A stretch of 28,383 nucleotides of DNA, from IMG/VR virus record IMGVR_UViG_3300042402_002518, positions 1 to 28,383 of that record; one strand, written 5' to 3'. A program made the translations under genes and the position numbers. Numbering within the stretch: the stretch's first letter is position 1; each line of letters opens with the position of its first letter. Of this stretch, positions 25,853-28,383 are shown piece after piece. The notes beneath the pieces are model-generated. The model saw only the letters and a list, made by a program, of their open reading frames with translations, searched no databases and was not told the origin of the DNA. This stretch comes from a virus.

Positions 25853-28233
25853 TGTCAACGATTAAAATAACTGGATTAACTAGCTCAGGAGCAATAGTAG
25901 GTAATGTTATATTACCAATGGTTGGTAATGTTGCTGGCACACTTACTACGCTCAGAGGAACGGTAGATCAGCTGAAGACTTTTATCACAGCCGGTGCTGA
26001 AGCAAATATACTAGCGGCCAATGCTGCCACTATTTTTGCTAACACTATAATGAAAAGTTATGTTGACCTAGCCAACACTATACAATCAGCTCAACTTACT
26101 TCTGCAAATATTGGTATTATTGGTTATGTAGATAATTCGGTATCAACTGCTAACTTAGGAATGAAGGGATATGTTGACAGCGTAGCTAATCAATCAATCT
26201 ACGGTAACGGTAATGTTACTTCTTATACTGTGTCAATGGGCTTTACTAATTTTAGTAATGTTAATGTGTCGGCACTGATAACAACAAATGGATTAACAAA
26301 CTACAGCAACGTTAACACCAAAGCCTATGCTGAGTCAATGGGCTATCAAAACTTTGGTAATGTAAATGTTGCGGCTTACGTGACCACAGCTAACTCAGCA
26401 GTAATTGGATATGTAGACAATGCAGTATCTACTGCTAACGTAGGTATGAATGGATTCGTCAATGCAGTGATAGATGCTGTAAATGTTGCTAACATTGTGG
26501 TCACACAGTCTATAGTTTCTGCCAACGTAGGTATGAAAGGTTATGTTGACAGCCTAGTGGGTGGTGGTAGCAGTTATGGCAACGGTAATGTTGCCAGTTA
26601 CTTGATATCAACACGAGTGTCCGTCGCTAATATCAAACTTGAACCAAGCGGCAATATAACATTCGCTGATGGCACAACACAAACCACAGCAGCCTCAGGT
26701 GGTGGTAGTAATTATGGTAATGCTAATGTCACTGCTTATACAGTGTCAATGGGCTTTGCTAACTTCAGTAATGTAAATGTCAAAGCATATTCTGAGTCCA
26801 TGGGCTATCAAAACTTTAGCAACGTAAACGTAGCGGCCTATGTGACCACTGCTAATTCAGCGGTTATTGGCTACGTAAACAATCAAGTATCAACAGCTAA
26901 TATTGGCATCATTGGATATATTGACTTAGGTAATACCATACAATCAAATCAGATCTCATCAGCTAACCTAGGTATGAAAGGGTATGTTGATAACGCTATT
27001 ACAACCATCACAGGCGGTGCACCAGCAATATTAGATACCTTGGGCGAATTAGCAAATGCACTCGGAGCAGATGCAAATCTATCAGTGACATTAACTAGTT
27101 ATATTGGTAATGTTAATGCTAACATAAGCACAGCCAATCTTGGCATGAAAGGGTATGTTGATAGTGTTGCTAGTCAATCATTATATGGCAATACTAATGT
27201 TTCAGCACTAATAACAACCAATGGATTAACTAATTATAGCAATGTAAATGCCAAAGCCTATACTGAATCTATGGGTTATCAAAACTTTGGTAATGTTAAT
27301 GTTGCAGCTTATGTGACCACAGCCAACTCAGCCGTAATTGGTTACGTAGACAATTCTGTACTGACTGCCAATGTTGGTATGAAAGGCTATGTTGACGCTG
27401 GTGTCATATGGTCCATATCGGCCTCTGGTACGTCAGACTATGTATTTTCTGGACCTGGTATAGTCGCTGGCAATACCAATGATCCTGTGCTGTATCTTTA
27501 TAAGGGATTGACTTATACTTTTATCAACACAACTGGAGGGTCACATCCATTTGCCATCAGAGTAAGCAATGGAGGTGCTGACTATACCAGTGGTGTTAGT
27601 GGTAGTCAAACCGGTACACAGACATTTACAGTGCCTATGGATGCACCTTCGACTCTATATTACCAATGCACAATCCACGGTGTTATGGGCAATACGATCT
27701 ATATAGGATCAATTGATAACAACTATTCAAATGTCAACGTCAAAGCCTACACTGAAAGCATGGGCTTCCAAAATTATAGTAATGTCAACGTAGCGGCATT
27801 GATAACTACAAATGGATTAACAAACTACAGCAATGTCAACGTCATAGCTTATCTAGCAGGTAATATTACTGTGGGTAACATCGCAGGCAGTGTCGACGGT
27901 TACAGCATTGGTTACAGAGATGTTCCACAGATCACAGTGGCTAACTTGACATTGATCGCCAGTGACGCAGGCAAACACTACTATGGTGCTAATACAAATC
28001 CAACCACTATAACCATTCCAACTAATGCCAACGTGGCATTTGGCAACGGTACTGCTATCAGTATCGTCAATCAAGGCACAGGTAATATCACTGTTGCTAA
28101 TGCCGCAGGTGTTTCGCTTTACCTAGCAGGTAACTCAACAGCAGGCAGTAGAACACTTACCAGTTATGGTATGGCGACACTAATTAAAGTCCAAGTCAAT
28201 ACTTGGTTTATCAATGGTAGCGGAGTAGTTTAA
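25852..28233 (+). CDS. repeat-rich tail fibre with inserted cupredoxin-like domain
   Basis: This 793-residue fibre opens with MSTIKITGL, then ILPMVGNVAG and LRGTVDQLKTFI, the attachment-type start common to marine phage fibres. The shaft is made of degenerate repeats with eight GYVD and four ESMG(Y/F)QN motifs. Within it are familiar fibre elements: GNITFADGTTQTTAA (residues 267-281) and LDTLGELANALGADANLSVT (394-413). Residues about 518-622 are a cupredoxin-like domain with His565, Cys606, His609 and Met612. The last 110 residues (GYSIGYRDVPQ, DAGKHYYG, WFINGSGVV) match a C-terminal domain seen on many phage fibres. The start overlaps the previous stop (TAATG), has GAGGA nine bases upstream, and is served by the late promoter at 25798. 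The role is host adsorption, inferred from architecture. The next gene begins two bases after the stop. Confidence 0.85.
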   Translation: MSTIKITGLTSSGAIVGNVILPMVGNVAGTLTTLRGTVDQLKTFITAGAEANILAANAATIFANTIMKSYVDLANTIQSAQLTSANIGIIGYVDNSVSTANLGMKGYVDSVANQSIYGNGNVTSYTVSMGFTNFSNVNVSALITTNGLTNYSNVNTKAYAESMGYQNFGNVNVAAYVTTANSAVIGYVDNAVSTANVGMNGFVNAVIDAVNVANIVVTQSIVSANVGMKGYVDSLVGGGSSYGNGNVASYLISTRVSVANIKLEPSGNITFADGTTQTTAASGGGSNYGNANVTAYTVSMGFANFSNVNVKAYSESMGYQNFSNVNVAAYVTTANSAVIGYVNNQVSTANIGIIGYIDLGNTIQSNQISSANLGMKGYVDNAITTITGGAPAILDTLGELANALGADANLSVTLTSYIGNVNANISTANLGMKGYVDSVASQSLYGNTNVSALITTNGLTNYSNVNAKAYTESMGYQNFGNVNVAAYVTTANSAVIGYVDNSVLTANVGMKGYVDAGVIWSISASGTSDYVFSGPGIVAGNTNDPVLYLYKGLTYTFINTTGGSHPFAIRVSNGGADYTSGVSGSQTGTQTFTVPMDAPSTLYYQCTIHGVMGNTIYIGSIDNNYSNVNVKAYTESMGFQNYSNVNVAALITTNGLTNYSNVNVIAYLAGNITVGNIAGSVDGYSIGYRDVPQITVANLTLIASDAGKHYYGANTNPTTITIPTNANVAFGNGTAISIVNQGTGNITVANAAGVSLYLAGNSTAGSRTLTSYGMATLIKVQVNTWFINGSGVV
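26098..27860 (+). repeat. degenerate GYVD / ESMGYQN fibre-shaft repeats
   Basis: The repeat unit alternates (S/T)AN-x-G-M-K-G-Y-V-D-(S/N) with YSNVNVKAY(T/S)ESMGYQNF and NVAAYVTTANSAVIGYVDN. Three long arrays lie at about 26098-26560, 26570-27000 and 27100-27400, and a shorter one after the cupredoxin-like domain at 27718-27860. Copies differ mostly at third codon positions, though short stretches are identical, for example around 26284 and 27812. Such arrays allow recombination between copies. Confidence 0.85.
27403..27717 (+). other. cupredoxin-like domain with intact type 1 copper ligands
   Basis: Fibre residues 518-622 show a beta-sandwich pattern: YLYKGLTYTFIN, SHPFAIRV, GTQTFTVPMDAP and YYQCTIHGVMGNTIYI. 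His565, Cys606, His609 and Met612 have the spacing of a type 1 blue-copper site; Cys-x2-His-x2-Met is the arrangement in amicyanin. The domain interrupts the repeat shaft without breaking the frame. Whether it binds copper cannot be told from sequence. Confidence 0.75.
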
Positions 28234-28234
28234 C

Positions 28235-28383
28235 GTGGCCGGTATAATGATGGGGTTAATGAATAATGTTCAACCTCAGAACGTTGTGGTTGTAAATTAT
28301 ACACCACTTGCGGGCAGTTTGCAGTTCAACGGCTCCACCCAGTATCTCAGTATGAGTCCAGGCTTTGCATTAGGTGCCGGCGC
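28235..28383 (+). CDS. LamG/ConA-like fibre or lectin protein, N-terminal part only
   Basis: An open frame runs from a GTG at 28235 to the right edge (49 codons visible). GGAG at 28222-28225 lies nine bases before the GTG, which is why I prefer it; ATG codons at 28247, 28250 and 28259 are alternatives. After VVVVNYTPLAG the sequence continues SLQFNGSTQYLSMSPGFALG, the typical first strands of a LamG/concanavalin A-like jelly-roll domain as found in phage fibres and surface lectins. It begins one base after the fibre stop and so is probably in the same transcript. A role in binding host glycans is inference. The rest lies outside the window. Confidence 0.68.
   Translation, partial: MAGIMMGLMNNVQPQNVVVVNYTPLAGSLQFNGSTQYLSMSPGFALGAG

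Noticed and set aside
27403-27717. A host-derived blue-copper electron carrier as an auxiliary metabolic gene
   Set aside because: The domain has no separate start, signal peptide or stop; it is continuous with the fibre shaft on both sides.
26098-27860. Possible CRISPR-like or tandem DNA repeat array
   Set aside because: The repeats are in frame, degenerate at third codon positions and of unequal spacing, so they are protein repeats of a fibre.

Overview
The window is part of the late structural region of a T4-like myovirus. The content and order point to this: the late sigma factor gp55, then baseplate genes in the order 48-like, 53, hub-like, 5, 25, 6, 7-like, then fibre genes. The proteins resemble those of marine T4-like phages (pelagiphage and cyanophage type) more than enteric T4: gp55 is long and has an insertion, gp6 is very large, there is a giant protein at the gene 7 position, and the fibre is rich in Asn-Val repeats. 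The DNA is AT-rich by eye. No host gene, tRNA or integrase is present, so the host cannot be named; a marine bacterium is an inference.

Layout. Positions 1-1075 are on the minus strand: the start of an SGNH/GDSL-type hydrolase gene running off the left edge, and gene 55. Everything from 1147 to the right edge is on the plus strand and almost gapless. The first block is a tube-cap-like gene (48/54 family), 53, a large hub-like gene, 5 (spike with a C-terminal peptidoglycan hydrolase) and 25. The second block is gene 6, a 14-kb gene encoding 4684 residues, a repeat-rich fibre gene, and the first 49 codons of a LamG-like fibre or lectin gene cut by the right edge. Four positions carry a T4-type late promoter (NATAAATA, usually followed by C): two facing each other in the 55/48 intergenic region, one before gene 6 and one inside the 3' end of the giant gene before the fibre gene. 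A weaker fifth candidate overlaps the gene 5 stop. The gene 55 product is expected to drive these promoters with the host RNA polymerase and the sliding clamp.

How the parts fit. The tube cap, hub, spike and wedge proteins (53, 25, 6, 7-like) should build the baseplate. The giant protein and the fibre proteins should decorate it and contact the cell surface. The most unusual content is in these last proteins. The giant protein carries seven FG-GAP motifs, the number in an integrin-type seven-bladed propeller, plus two CBM5/12-like motifs and several families of small beta repeats. The next fibre has a cupredoxin-like domain with a complete His/Cys/His/Met type 1 copper ligand set inserted in its repeat shaft. 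The last, partial gene starts a LamG-like domain. Together they look like a baseplate carrying several different binding modules.
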